This document shows positions 20,335 to 31,700 of a DNA stretch of 64,000 bases, in pieces. Under the pieces are notes generated by a model. The model was not told the DNA's origin, did no database searches, and worked only from the letters and a program-made list of their open reading frames with translations. A program made the position numbers and the translations under genes. The first letter of the stretch is position 1. Every line of letters begins with the position of its first letter. The DNA comes from Choristoneura fumiferana (lineage: Eukaryota; Arthropoda; Insecta; Lepidoptera; Tortricidae): NCBI RefSeq assembly GCF_025370935.1, contig NC_133492.1:10821608-10885607 (forward strand), given 5' to 3'.

Positions 20335-21942
20335 ATTTAAGATTAAGATAAAATCTTTATGAATATCAGTTTTGTAGGTACATAACTCAAAATATATGTA
20401 TGGAACTGCGTATTCAATGACTAATTTGAGGCGAATTTATTTTGTTGCTAGTTTCCCTTAACGTTTCATGCTATGCTGTTATTCATATGTATTATTTAGT
20501 ACAAACAAGGTAAGTACAAACACAGATAACAAGTCCCCTAAACACGATTTTGTATCAAATAAAACCAACACTGCGTAAAAGCATAAGAAAACGACCTTGC
20601 GATGAGGATAAAAGAAAAATCTGTCGGGAATACAAATGTACCGCAGTTTGCGACATCACGGCGTCGATGAAGGCATGGAAGGTTGCGATTACCATTGCAA
20701 AGGATCGGCCGCGGAATATAGCCGCCAATATACCCGGCAATATGCGTCGCGTTTACGCATTGTTGGCTATAACTTGTTGGGAATAACACGGGATCACGGG
20801 TTTTGGCGGCGACGAGGATACAAGTTATGTTTGAGGTTATTCATGATTTTAAAAGAACTAGGATGTAGTATGGATATGTGTGGGTGTGGGTATTCTCAGT
20901 GCCTTGAGAGTGACAAGGAGAGCGAAATGTCGAAATTTGGAAAGTTATCAAACGGCACGCACGCCTTCATCATTCTGCCGTCGAAATGCACAAGGGCACA
21001 TCTAACATTTTGACTCGAGAAAATAAATCTTGAAAGTTTTTTTTTGTAAATGTTTTTACTTAACAAAAAAAATACAACCGAATTGATAACCTCCTTTTTT
21101 TGAAGTCGGTGAAAAATAAATAAAGTAAAAATAGTCTTACAACTTAGTAAATGAAAAACTTTTCATTTTAACATTTTAGTATTGTAGTGGATATAATGTT
21201 AGGAAAAATATTTTCTGTTTTTTATGCTTTTCCATTTTAATATTCAACATCATTTAACATAAAAAAATTAAGCACATTTAGCCTCCATAGGCCCTTTATT
21301 TTTAATATCACTGAAATGAACCTTTTAAACTAAACAATTTATAAGTAACCATAACCAAATATGCCTCTTTGCTTTACCTAATAAATCTAGTAGAAGTTCT
21401 GAAGTAGTAGAGTTAGTTACGTTTTCGGATATACCTAGTGCCATCCACGAAGACGCCTGATTTTGTCAAAATTAGCCATTAATGACATTGTAATAAGAAC
21501 CAAGGCACGCGTCATCGTGAATGACTCTACGTATACAACACAACATCTCACAGTTGATGTAGACAGACTTTGCAATAAGTAGGTAAGTAGGTGCCTACTT
21601 GTCTCGATGACGTCACGTAAAAAAGAAAAAGAAATATATTTAATCATAGGCAATCCAGTTGGAATCGAGCTGTTTGTACGGTGCCACACTACTTGCACCT
21701 GTTATACTCGTAATTATAGTTGATGCTAATAGTTAAAAAGTAGTGTGTATCGCGCATTAATTCGAATGTATTTTTTTCCTGTAACAATAACATACATAGG
21801 TTCTAAATGCGACTGCTAGCTATAATCAAAATATCGAGCTACATATTTTCAATAAAAATTACATTAAAAATTTTACCAGACTGTACAGATTTGCCTACAA
21901 GACTGTAGTCTACAGTCTTCTATTGAGAAAGCTAATCATAAT
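20335..21942. other. Spacer without recognisable genes
   Basis: Overlapping open frames at 20538-20789 on both strands have no recognisable homology. A short perfect palindrome (AAGACTGTAGTCTACAGTCTT) lies near 21900. Confidence 0.4.
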
Positions 21943-22363
21943 GAGGGCTATCGTTTTTTGTCTCACTAGATGGCGCACTGTTGCGTGAGGTTTTTATGTA
22001 TGGCTTTCAAAGTCTGTTATTACGGGCGTGAAAACAAAGTTTAGATTAAAATCATATTTAATACACCTTAAAACCGTACCATAAAAATATCGAGCATGCC
22101 ACAGTGTTGCATAGTCCCCGTTTTGTTCGGAAAAAAGGGAGGACAAAGGTTTCTGAAAGACAAAACTGTCTCAAAACACAGACATTCATTGCCCCGGAAC
22201 GCATATTTGCCATAATTAATTTCAGATATTGCAAAATATTCACAAAATTATTCTAATTATAAATAAACCCGCGTAGCTCACCCAAAAACTATGAGATTTG
22301 ACATTTCGGAGACCTCACGCTACACTAGCGCCTCTAGCGGCGAATTTATACGCGATAGCCCTC
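21943..22363. mobile_element. TIR element with GAGGGCTATCG ends
   Basis: The inverted termini GAGGGCTATCG (21943-21953) and CGATAGCCCTC (22353-22363) are flanked by AAT and ATT. The interior has no convincing ORF. It looks like a ~420-bp non-autonomous DNA element. Confidence 0.65.
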
Positions 22364-23055
22364 ATTGAAAAGGAAAACCAAACTTAATTTCTTGATAGAG
22401 GTAAAAGCAAGTGGGTGTACTCATAATAATAATAATTCATTTAATTCGAGTAGCTTAGTGACTCATACATAACAATTTATTAGCTATTCCTTACTTTGTA
22501 TTTACACCTGCTCAAAATAGCTACATACATTACATATACTTAACTAATGAGTTATCATATCAGACGCTCTTAAAATTAACACCGTCCTAATTTTCTGGTA
22601 GGTAGGTGCCAAAGTAAATGAAGGCACTAAAACGATGATAGCCTACGCACGACTACATTATTAGCACAATTAATGGTTGGTGACACTCCCAAATTGGACG
22701 CACAATGATGTCCCATAGGAATCGACGTGACACGTCCATTACCCACTGCTAGCTACTAAATACCTATAACCTATCTAATTTGTAAGTATAATAGGGAGTG
22801 GAAATTACGACGTTTCTATCTACCTATTTACCTAAGTACGTGTATCCGTTGCCTAGTATACTTACCCATAACACAAGTTTTGCTTACTTTGGGACTAGGT
22901 CAGTTGGTGCCAAGTGTTTGTTCCGTTTTTTAATTCATCATCATATCAGCCGTAGGACCATTATGGTATGAGGGTCCATTATGATATGATGATGGTTTGG
23001 TATAAATATTTTAGCGCTCCTTACCAACTGAGCTTGCCGCGAGAGTGGGTGTGGA
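22364..23055. other. Spacer with a short RTE-tail fragment
   Basis: Near 22935-22995 there is a CATCATATCAGCCGTAGGACC block and its partial inversion, resembling the minus-strand 3' end of RTE-type LINEs. Nothing else was recognised. Confidence 0.4.
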
Positions 23056-23275
23056 CAGCGGCGTAGCTACCGTAGGGCTACACGGGGCAGTGCCCCGGGG
23101 CCCACAAGCTCAGGGGGCCCTTCAGACTTTGACTCACAAACTAAATTGAACTAGTGAAAATTTCTTCCACATTCTGAATATTCGGAATACCTACGGAACA
23201 AACCATTTTAAATAGTTTAGTTGGGCCCTAGTTTATTTTTTGCCCCAGGGCCTTTGGTTACCAAGCTACGCCACG
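23056..23275. mobile_element. hAT-like fragment with GGCGTAGCT inverted ends
   Basis: The left end is CAGCGGCGTAGCTACC and the right end AGCTACGCCACG. Next to the ends are GGGGCAGTGCCCCGGGGCCC and GCCCCAGGGCC. The ends match the common CAGTGGCGTAGCTA hAT type, but I could not find an 8-bp target duplication. Confidence 0.55.
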
Positions 23276-23405
23276 TATGGATAGGTAACGCGAATTCTTC
23301 AATACCCGGCTACCCAATAACAAATTCGGGAGAATCAGACAGCCAAAACAGCTAACAGAAAAGAATAGACCATTTATTCATCAAATAACATTTTTAACAG
23401 AATCT

Positions 23406-23549
23406 TCAACACTTCTTAGCTTCAGCAGGCGGGCACGGCGCCGAGGGTGGAGGGCAGTTGCGCGCCGGCGGGTCTGGCACGCATTCATAGTAACAGTGGC
23501 CGTCCCACCACCACGGATGGCCAGGCATCGGGGCGCAGTTGAACGTCAT
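23406..23549 (-). CDS. Terminal exon of a small cysteine-rich, probably secreted peptide
   Basis: The family is not recognised. On the minus strand a TATTAG acceptor precedes an open frame of 47 residues ending in TGA. It has six cysteines (positions 5, 19, 23, 32, 39, 47 counted from the ATG at the exon start) and proline/tryptophan-rich segments (MPGHPWWWDGHCYYEC; CPPPSAPCPPAEAKKC). An AATAAA (complement of 23373-23378) lies ~28 nt after the stop, as for a short 3' UTR. The exon is much richer in G+C than its flanks. The even cysteine count suggests three disulphides in an exported peptide. The upstream exon with a signal peptide was not found, so the ATG may be internal. Confidence 0.55.
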   Translation of the reverse strand: MTFNCAPMPGHPWWWDGHCYYECVPDPPARNCPPPSAPCPPAEAKKC

Positions 23550-23868
23550 CTAATAGACCAAGTATTCGCTACAGACCCATAGTCAGGATGGGTACTGTGA
23601 ATTGGGGTGACTTTGATCAAATTCGACCTAGTTTGATATATAGTATTAGTTAGATTAGTAGATGTTTTAAAATTGATTTTGTTCGTAAATTGGGTTAAGT
23701 TGGTTAATAGAACCAAGCACTACCCAATGTTTGACATGTAGGTAGACAAAAAGAAAATTGACGAAGACCGCGTTAGATCGGTTAGTCACCCCAGTTTACG
23801 TTATATACGCTATTACTGATCGGCAAACACCGTGTTTCGGCGTAAGTCTCTTCTGGACCATTTGGTCC

Positions 23869-23993
23869 AGCAGGGCTACTACGAAATTCGAAAATCTAAG
23901 TTCGTGTCGTTCGGTCCTCTCTGACACTTATACTATTTAATACGAGAGCGAGAGGGAGACGGTACGATATGAACTTCGATTTTCGAAGTTCCC
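23869..23993. repeat. GGGCTACTACGAAA palindromic repeat
   Basis: Imperfect palindrome built from CAGGGCTACTACGAAATTCG and its complement-like right arm around CACTTATACTATTTAATACGAG. It belongs to the family also at 25110, 34864, 55881, 56043, 56212 and 57277. Confidence 0.75.
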
Positions 23994-24084
23994 TCAGACT
24001 AACGACTTATTTTTGCGTCGGGGGTAAAAACAGAACACGACAGCATGCTGAGCAATGAGAATAAGATGAAATGAGCATAAGAAA

Positions 24085-24335
24085 ATATAACCTAACCAAC
24101 AAAAAATTGGAAAACCCCCGACTGTCACTTTTTAAGTTCAAGGTCTCAAAAACGGCTGAAACGATTTTGATGAAACATGTCTAAGAACCATCACTAGAAA
24201 ACCTGATCTCAAATAAAAAAACCGCATTCAAATCGGTCCACCCGTTTAAGAGCTACGGTGCCACATACAGACAGACAGACACACACACATAGCGGTCAAA
24301 CTTATAACACCCCACTTTTTGCGTCGGAGGTTAAA
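24085..24335 (+). repeat. AACCCCCGAC-ended repeat, plus copy
   Basis: From CCTAACCAACAAAAAATTGG and ACCCCCGACTGTCACTTT through ACGGCTGAAACGATTTTGATG and AAGAGCTACGGTGCCAC to TTTTTGCGTCGGAGGTT. The ends are inverted (CCCCCGAC / GTCGGAGG). Related copies are 24440-24660 (inverted) and 52520-52780. Confidence 0.75.
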
Positions 24336-24439
24336 AAAGCGCCTTTCGATATTCATATAGCAAATCAACCTATCGTCAGCTTCGATCAAATTAAGAGTAG
24401 GTTAAGAAAACAACTTGGACTCCTTAGATCCAACACATT

Positions 24440-24660
24440 TTAACCCCCGACGCAAAAAGAGAGGTGTTATAATTTTGCCCGCCACGTGTGTCTGTCTGTA
24501 GCACCATAGCTCTTAAACAGGTGGACCGGTTTGAATGCGTTTTTTTTATTTGAAGTCAGGTTTCTAGCGATAGTTCTTAGACTTGTTTCATCAAAATCAG
24601 TTTAGCCGTTTTTGAGATATTGAAGTTTGAAGTGACAAAGCCGGCGGTTTCCAACTTTTT
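24440..24660 (-). repeat. AACCCCCGAC-ended repeat, inverted copy
   Basis: Reads TTTAACCCCCGACGCAAAAAG, GTGTCTGTCTGTAGCACC, ATCAAAATCAGTTTAGCCG and CAACTTTTTGTTGG. With 24085-24335 it makes a large inverted pair separated by ~100 bp. It overlaps the 3' end of the NDUFA7-like frame. Confidence 0.75.
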
Positions 24661-24999
24661 GTTGGTTATGTTATCATTGTTCTCTAGTGTGTTTACCGCA
24701 TCAGCCCTCATGCCTCCAGGCTGGGATTTCTTCGTAGGGTCGCTAGGCCAACAAGGACCTTCGGCAATAGGTGCTATCACTGGGGGCTTCACGGAGTCTC
24801 TCGCATTCCTATCGCAGTAATATTGAGCTGAATATTTGTACTCTGGACCGCGGGGAATTTCGGGAGGCGGTATTGTTCTTGAAGAAAGTAAAGGCGGAAA
24901 ACGGCAGTGAAGCGTATGCTTTCTTCCTAAAAGAAAATCACGAAAAATTTGTAGGCCTTTGCATATATCTCGGAAATCCCACTGTTTTCCTTTTGACAT
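24577..24999 (-). CDS. NDUFA7-like (complex I subunit B14.5a) intronless frame
   Basis: NDUFA7 is an accessory subunit of mitochondrial complex I. The frame from the ATG at 24999 reads FRDFLLGRKHT, then RTIPPPEIPRGP and YKYSAQYYCDRNARDSVKPP. These match the conserved NDUFA7 core in order (…FLLGR.HT…RTQPPP..P.GP…NYYC.RD.R…PP). The frame is single-exon and clearly diverged. The C-terminal homology fades after about residue 90, and the last ~25 codons run into the inverted repeat at 24440-24660. The intronless state and divergence fit a retrocopy or a fast-evolving paralogue; the unbroken frame argues against a dead copy. An upstream in-frame ATG at 25056 would add 19 residues but the homology favours 24999. 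Confidence 0.65.
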   Translation of the reverse strand: MSKGKQWDFRDICKGLQIFRDFLLGRKHTLHCRFPPLLSSRTIPPPEIPRGPEYKYSAQYYCDRNARDSVKPPVIAPIAEGPCWPSDPTKKSQPGGMRADAVNTLENNDNITNKKLETAGFVTSNFNISKTAKLILMKQV

Positions 25000-25109
25000 T
25001 CTTCCAATTAAATTAACTCGTAAACGTAAAAAATGCAAATAATTTAAAATTGACAAACGGATTCTTTTTTTAAGAGGTGTTTTATTTATGACAACTTCGC
25101 AACCATTTG

Positions 25110-25235
25110 CAACAGCAGCTACTACGAAACTCGAAGTTCGTATCGTACCGTCCCTCTCGCTCTCGTATTAAATAGTATAAGTGTCAGAGGGACCGCACGA
25201 CACGAACTTCGAGTTTCGAGTTTCGTAGTAGCGCT
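25110..25235. repeat. GGGCTACTACGAAA palindromic repeat
   Basis: The left arm CTACTACGAAACTCGAAGTTCG faces the right arm CGAACTTCGAGTTTCGAGTTTCGTAGTAG. The centre contains CTCGTATTAAATAGTATAAG. It lies between the NDUFA7-like frame and CHAF1A. Confidence 0.8.
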
Positions 25236-25782
25236 TAGGTTTTTTAAAACAAACGCGCTTCCGATATATTATCAAAGTAAAAATGACATAGTTCGATAAG
25301 TTTGAGCTTACTCTAAAAATGCCATGTTATAAGTTTTGGGAATTGGGAAGAGTCATTGAGGTTAAGACGCGTAAACAAACAGCGCTCAAACAGCGAAAAT
25401 TGGTTAGTCGTTCGAAAACCGTAATTAAATTGTAAATTTCTTAAATTTAGATAATTTTCGTGGTTATGAAATTTATAACAAAATAAGCGAAGGCTTTCTT
25501 TATTTTTTGTCTCTAAACTTTTAAATGTTTTAGCGATCAACGCTATATATTCTTTTGTAAAGGCTGGATTTCAATATATTTAAGAATTTAAGTTAAAAAT
25601 AAGAACGCAACTTGAACTCCCGCGTTTTCTGACCATCTGTCAAACAAATTTCATCGTGTTGAGATGAAGTCGTCTTGAATTATTTGTTTGTTATTTAGTT
25701 AAATAGCTGTTAATCGCTATACCTAAGTGTTTAGTGTGTAGTTAGTGTCACATTGTGAGACAGGCTTTCGTTTTATATAGCT

Positions 25783-28700
25783 ATGAAAAAGAACAAGTCT
25801 GTTGAAAATGTGGAAATCACGCCGTCCAAAAAGAAGTTGACTCAAGCTCGTCTGCCTTTCAAGCTTATTAGTGAAGATGCTTCGACTCCGGTGGTTCCTC
25901 CGACGAGGAAAAGGAAGTTATCAGCAGATGGAACTGATACCGCCATAAAGATCGGTAAAATCAGTAAAGAGAATGACCTAGTGGAAGACTTGGTCGTGAT
26001 CAGTGATGAAGACAGTAAGGACGCTTCGAAGCCGGATAAGGAAGTTAAAAAAGTCAATCCTTTTGTTAAACTGGTCGATACGGCTTGGAAGAAAAAGCTC
26101 CAGAAAGCTAAACCTAAAAAGCGTAAGAGCAAGAGAAATTCTTCAAAAAAGTCTGACAGTGTTGTGGAAACTGAAACAGAAAAGGCAGATGAAAATGATG
26201 TAGAAATGATGGATATAGATCCTGAAAATCAGGAAGATAATGGAAAAACAAATGAAAATTTTGAAAGAAACAGTGAAAATGATGCTTCTGAAAAAAAAGC
26301 ATCAGAAGTACCTGAAATTTTAGTTCTTGAAGATTCAAACAATTCCTCAGATATAAATAATATTACTGAAGATAATTCCAAACATGAAACATCAGAAAAC
26401 AAAGAAAAAGATACTAAAGATGAATCTGAATCTAAAAAAAATTAAAACATCCAATAGAGAAACAAAATCAAATACAATTGAAAGTAGCAAAAATGAAAAG
26501 AAGTCAGATCATAAAATAGACAAGCCTAATGCTGAAACTAAGTCACCTAAAACACCTAGAAAAGAGAAATCAACTCCAGCAGAAAAAAACAAAGATGAAA
26601 ACAACTCAAGTGAAACAGTTAATCACACAATGCCTGAACCTGTTACTCCTAAAACTCCAGCTAGGAAAGCTAAATCTAATGCTAAAGACAAATTAAACAC
26701 TTCAGCCAACAGTATAAAACTGAATGAGTCTGTAAACTCTTTGACTCCTCCTCCTTCCACTCCTAAAGATGGAAGCAGGAGCTCATCTGTCACAAGTAGC
26801 TTAAATGATTCAAAAACTGATTCTAACACTTTGAATTTAACTCCAAAACAGGTAAGTAGCCTTACAATAGAACCCACCAGCAGTAAAGAATTTCCTTTCT
26901 AAAAACAAAGACAGACTAAAGAAAATGAAGGGCCTCCCCGACTTACCTTGCTGAGCTCAATATTATTAACAGCCCCACATGCAAATGTGGATACATTATG
27001 AAGCCGAGTTAAACCACATCATCTTTGTTTGTTCTTGATGTGACCAATCTGCTCCGCTCAAAAGTCTAGTTTCCCTTCAAGTTTCTTTCCTTATCCTGTT
27101 TACTTTCAACAGTGATCCTCCCTGTGTATGTAATGTAATGATATTAAAATTTAGACAGTCCATGTATTCATTTTTTCCTCCTGTAATATTTTTATTCTGT
27201 GACCACCTGATATTCAGTGTTCCCTGAATTCTGTTCCAACCAATAATAAAAAATAAAAAAATTGGCCTGTTTCCTTGTTTTTGCCCTGGGCCACAGGGTA
27301 CAAATTGAGCTAGAAAAAAAAGAGGTTAAATGTGTTATAAAAATAATACCTTGTTTACCCAATTTGACCAAGAACAGTCCAAATAGTACCTATAGTGCTT
27401 GCATTTATAAAGAAAGCTAGCTTTACCCGCGGCTTTGCCCGCATGGAATTCGGTTATTGAGCGCTGTTCCCTCGGGAACTGTGAATTTTTCTGGGATTAA
27501 AATAATAATCTTGTTTGCTATTCAGTCTAATAAAAACCAAAAACCGTCGATCCATCGCTCCGTTTCAACGTGAAAGACGGACAAACGTACAAACACACAC
27601 ACACACTTTCGCATTTATAATATTAGTAAGGATGGTTTTTCTAATTACAGTTGCAGAAAAAACTAGAATCTGCAAAAAAGAAGGAAGAGAGAGAAAAAGA
27701 AAGACAGGAGCGTGAGAAAAAGAGGCTTGAAGAGAAAGAGGAAAGAAACAGACAAAGGCAAGAGAAAGAAGATGCTAAGAAGCGGGAGAGGGAGGAAAAA
27801 GAAGAACAAAAGAGGAAAGAGAGAGAAGAAAAAGAAAAACAAAGGGAAATTGAGAAAAGTAAGTTCAATTATTTTTTTCTGTTTTATGAATTGTGATGGT
27901 GTTATGCTTTAGCACTAACTTTTTTTTTTTTTCTTCTGATATTTTAACGAGGCTTTAGCACACCAAATGTGACTATGTCAGCCTCATGGGGAGCCTCAGA
28001 TATATACACCACACTACAGACAGATATTACACTCTCCCTTGCACTGAAACCATGTCTCTGGATGCAAAGGCTCGTCCAATGAATCTGTAAATTCGCGTCG
28101 CTCCTTCTGAAAGCGGTTGACTGAGAAATACATTTACACCTCCATTGAACAAGCCCATACCATCCAAATACCTGACTCTGATCTCCTTATTCTGATCACA
28201 CTATAGTTAGTCACACACTAATCTGATCACACTAACTTTAAAACAGAATATATATATATAATATTCCATTTTTTAGTTAATTTCTGTAATTAGATTACAA
28301 ACCCTGTCTTTCAATGTTTCCAGAGCTAAGAGAAGAGAAAGAAGAACAAAAAAAGAAGGAAAGAGAAGAGAAAGAAGAACAAAAGCGCAAAGAGAAAGAC
28401 GCCAGGGAAGAAGAGAAACGGAAAAAGCAGGAAGCTTTGGAACTAGAGAAACAAGAACAAGAGTTTAAAAAGAAAAAAGCTGCAGAAGCTTTTGTTAACT
28501 TCTTCGTTCCAAAGCAGAAAGAAAAAGATCAACCAATTGCAGGTCTTGCTAGCCAAAATAATATTCTGTCCAGTTTTAATATTAAAGCGGATATGAGGCT
28601 TGCTCCTTTAGTTAGAGGGAAGCTAACAGACAAACAAAAACTTGATATGGATGGCTTGATAAAGCAACAAAAAATATCAGAATCACATCTATACTTGAAG

Positions 28701-31700
28701 AACCTAAAAAAAGATGGGACTAAAATAGGTGCCAGTGGAAAAACATGGCCCCTAACTGACAAAGATGTTGATGATGACGTCATGATTATTGGTAAGTATT
28801 GCCCAATGTAAGGGTGGGGTAATCTATTATCTTAACTTAGATAGGCCAAATAGTAATACTATAGTAACTATATATGTGTATTTAAACTATATTTACAATT
28901 ATAAAATAGTAACATAAATTATTGTTAATTCTACATGACAGACATTAATAAAAAATAAATATGTATAGTTATTGAGTGTGAGGAGCCCAAAAGAGCATGA
29001 ATGTTTTCTGTAAAAGGATGTCCATTTTTCTGCATGAAATGTTTTATCTCAGTTAGCTACTTAGTAAGACTAGGGATAGCTATACAAAGAGGTAATGTGA
29101 CCTGCGTTCTGGGGTCCATGGCAGTGACGTCTCTTGATCACGTGTTTGTGTTAAGCTAGTTAATAATTGAATTAATAATATTGTAAATCTGTTTTAAAAA
29201 ATATATTTCTTAGAAGTTCTTAGCAAGTTTCTAGATATTGTACTGTACTCATCATTAAATCAGCCATGGGACGTCCACTGTTGGACATTGGCCTCCCCCA
29301 TAGATCTCCAGATGCTTCAGTTGGACGCAGCCTGCATTCACATGAAACTGCGGCTTCTATAAACCACAGGTCTATTCACCAGAGCTGGCACAAATGAATT
29401 GAACGAGTGAATGAAAGTATCCGTGTGTTACCTATTTAAATACACTTCACACAAATGTGAAAATGTCATGCATGTGTCATTTTCCTACAAAAATGTCTTA
29501 AGTGACATTACTTTTGTTCAATCCATTCGTGCTAGCTCTTGTAAATCAATCTGTAATTTGCAAATAATTATTTTATCCATTCCAGAGGATGAATTACCAC
29601 CAATAGATGGTGCTGACGAAGTGATAACCTGTGAGGCAGCCGTCCGTGAGAAACTTCGCCCCAAACTCTTCAGCTTTCACGAAAATAAGCGTCCTCCATA
29701 CTGGGGCACTTGGCGTAAGAAGAGCGAGGTTGTTAAACCTAGGAGACCGTTTGGACAGGAGGTAAGAAACATAAACCTTTTCTTTCTTTATTTTTATTGT
29801 TTAATTGCTCTCTCTATGAATCATGTGATAATATTTTATGATATTTCACTACCCTCTCGCGCCGAAACGAGATTTTTGATGTAATTCCATATTACAACAA
29901 CTGCTAGCATTACTTTAGTAACTAAATTATAAGTTAAAAGTCCAGGTTTGAATCCTGGGGGGAGCAGACACTTGAATGATGAATACGAATTTTTGTAGCT
30001 GAGTCCCATAATGTTCTAGTATTTTTCTTTTGTCCATCTTTAGTGTTTGCCTTGCCTACCGCCCCTACAAGCTTTGCTTGGTTTATGACTAGGTCAATTG
30101 GTGTAAATTGTACCATGGTTATTTATATTATTTCAGAAACAATTGGACTATGAAGTGGATAGCGACGAGGATTGGGAAGAAGAGCAAGAGGGGGAGAGTC
30201 TGGACGGCAGTGCGGCCGGCAGCGACGACGAACCCGAAGACGACTATGAAGTCGATCATGAAGTGTTTGTGCCGCATGGCTATCTCAGCGACGAGGTAAG
30301 GAGACATCTTCTCTTCTCTTCTTCTCAGCATATATTTGTCCACTGCTGGACATATGCCTCTACCATGGATTTCCATGTTGACCTAGATGCGGCAAATCTG
30401 GTCCAGGTTGGTCCTGCTGTCATACAGATATCATCAAGGAGACATACTTGTAAAATATTACCAAGATTGACTGATTGTGTGTAATGTCTCTACGTCGACA
30501 TTGGCAAAATACGTCTTGCTAAAACGGCAAGAGTGAAAGCCATAAAAAAAAAAAAAGATTGACAGACAAGTCAGTCTAACGTAGGCTAACTGATGGTTGT
30601 TCTGTTTTTCCAGGACATGTCCAGGATTTTGGGTTCTGGGGTGCCCTGGGTAGTTTTTTAATGTTCTGATAAAGTCTGAAAATCCTTATCTACGTCACAG
30701 ACAAAAACTGTACCTATCCTTGCCTTTATAGGCCAGACATTATATTTTATGGGAATGCCACATTCCTCTAATGCAGACGGAAGTTCCGAGCAATGGCTAT
30801 TATTGTAACTAACAAAAACGTATCATCACCATCATCATCATATCAGTTTTAGGACGTCCACTGTTTGATATAGGCTTCCCCCATAACATATGTGTATCTA
30901 TTTGAAAATATTGAATCATAATTTACAATGTCTACTTATATAAGTTGCAGAATTTAATTTAAAAATATTTATTTGTTTGACATTTGGAGACCTTATACAT
31001 CTCCATCTCTTTATTTTAATAATCATTATTAATTTTTGACATTGGAGGCTTTTTACACCTCTGAAGATTGTATAATTTAATTAGTTTTACTTTGACATTT
31101 AGAGACTATATACATCTCTGAATTATTTAGATTAGGAATTTTATTATTAACTCAGGGACTTTCTGCATCCCCTTGCTATATAGTAATTTTATTATTAACT
31201 CAGGGACTTTGTACATCCCCTTGCTATATTTAAGGCTGTATATTGTTAAGCTTATGGATTTTAAACTTGTATATTTTTAGTTTAATTTCTAGTCACAGGC
31301 TCGCGACGTCGAAGTTCCCAAGACGATCCCATAGAGCTTATGGGAACGGAAGCAATACCATGTCCTCGGTACCGCTCTGCTTTCAGAGCATGACATCAGT
31401 GCGTGTGAGCTAACTTTGGGGGCGGCAGACGTAAGCTTGCCTTCGGAAGTTCGGAATCCAAAAGCTTAATGGTTACTTGACCTGAAATGTATACTTCAGT
31501 TTTTTTTTTTATTTATGACGGTGGAAGCATTCCACACTTCCACTGAACGTAGATATAGTTAGTATTTAGTTTTGTAACTAAGGGACCCCATACATCCCTG
31601 TATTATTATTATTATTATTTTGTAATTTTTTCTTTAATTCTATACTGTAGTTTTTAAGTATTTTATTTGTAATTATTTTATTTTGAAAAAAATTACTTTC

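Noticed and set aside
20538..21013. Several overlapping frames on both strands
   Set aside because: No family recognised and no splice signals in agreement. Could be an old repeat, but unsupported.
22058..22243. 61-codon minus-strand frame inside the GAGGGCTATCG element
   Set aside because: No transposase motif; a by-product of the repeat.
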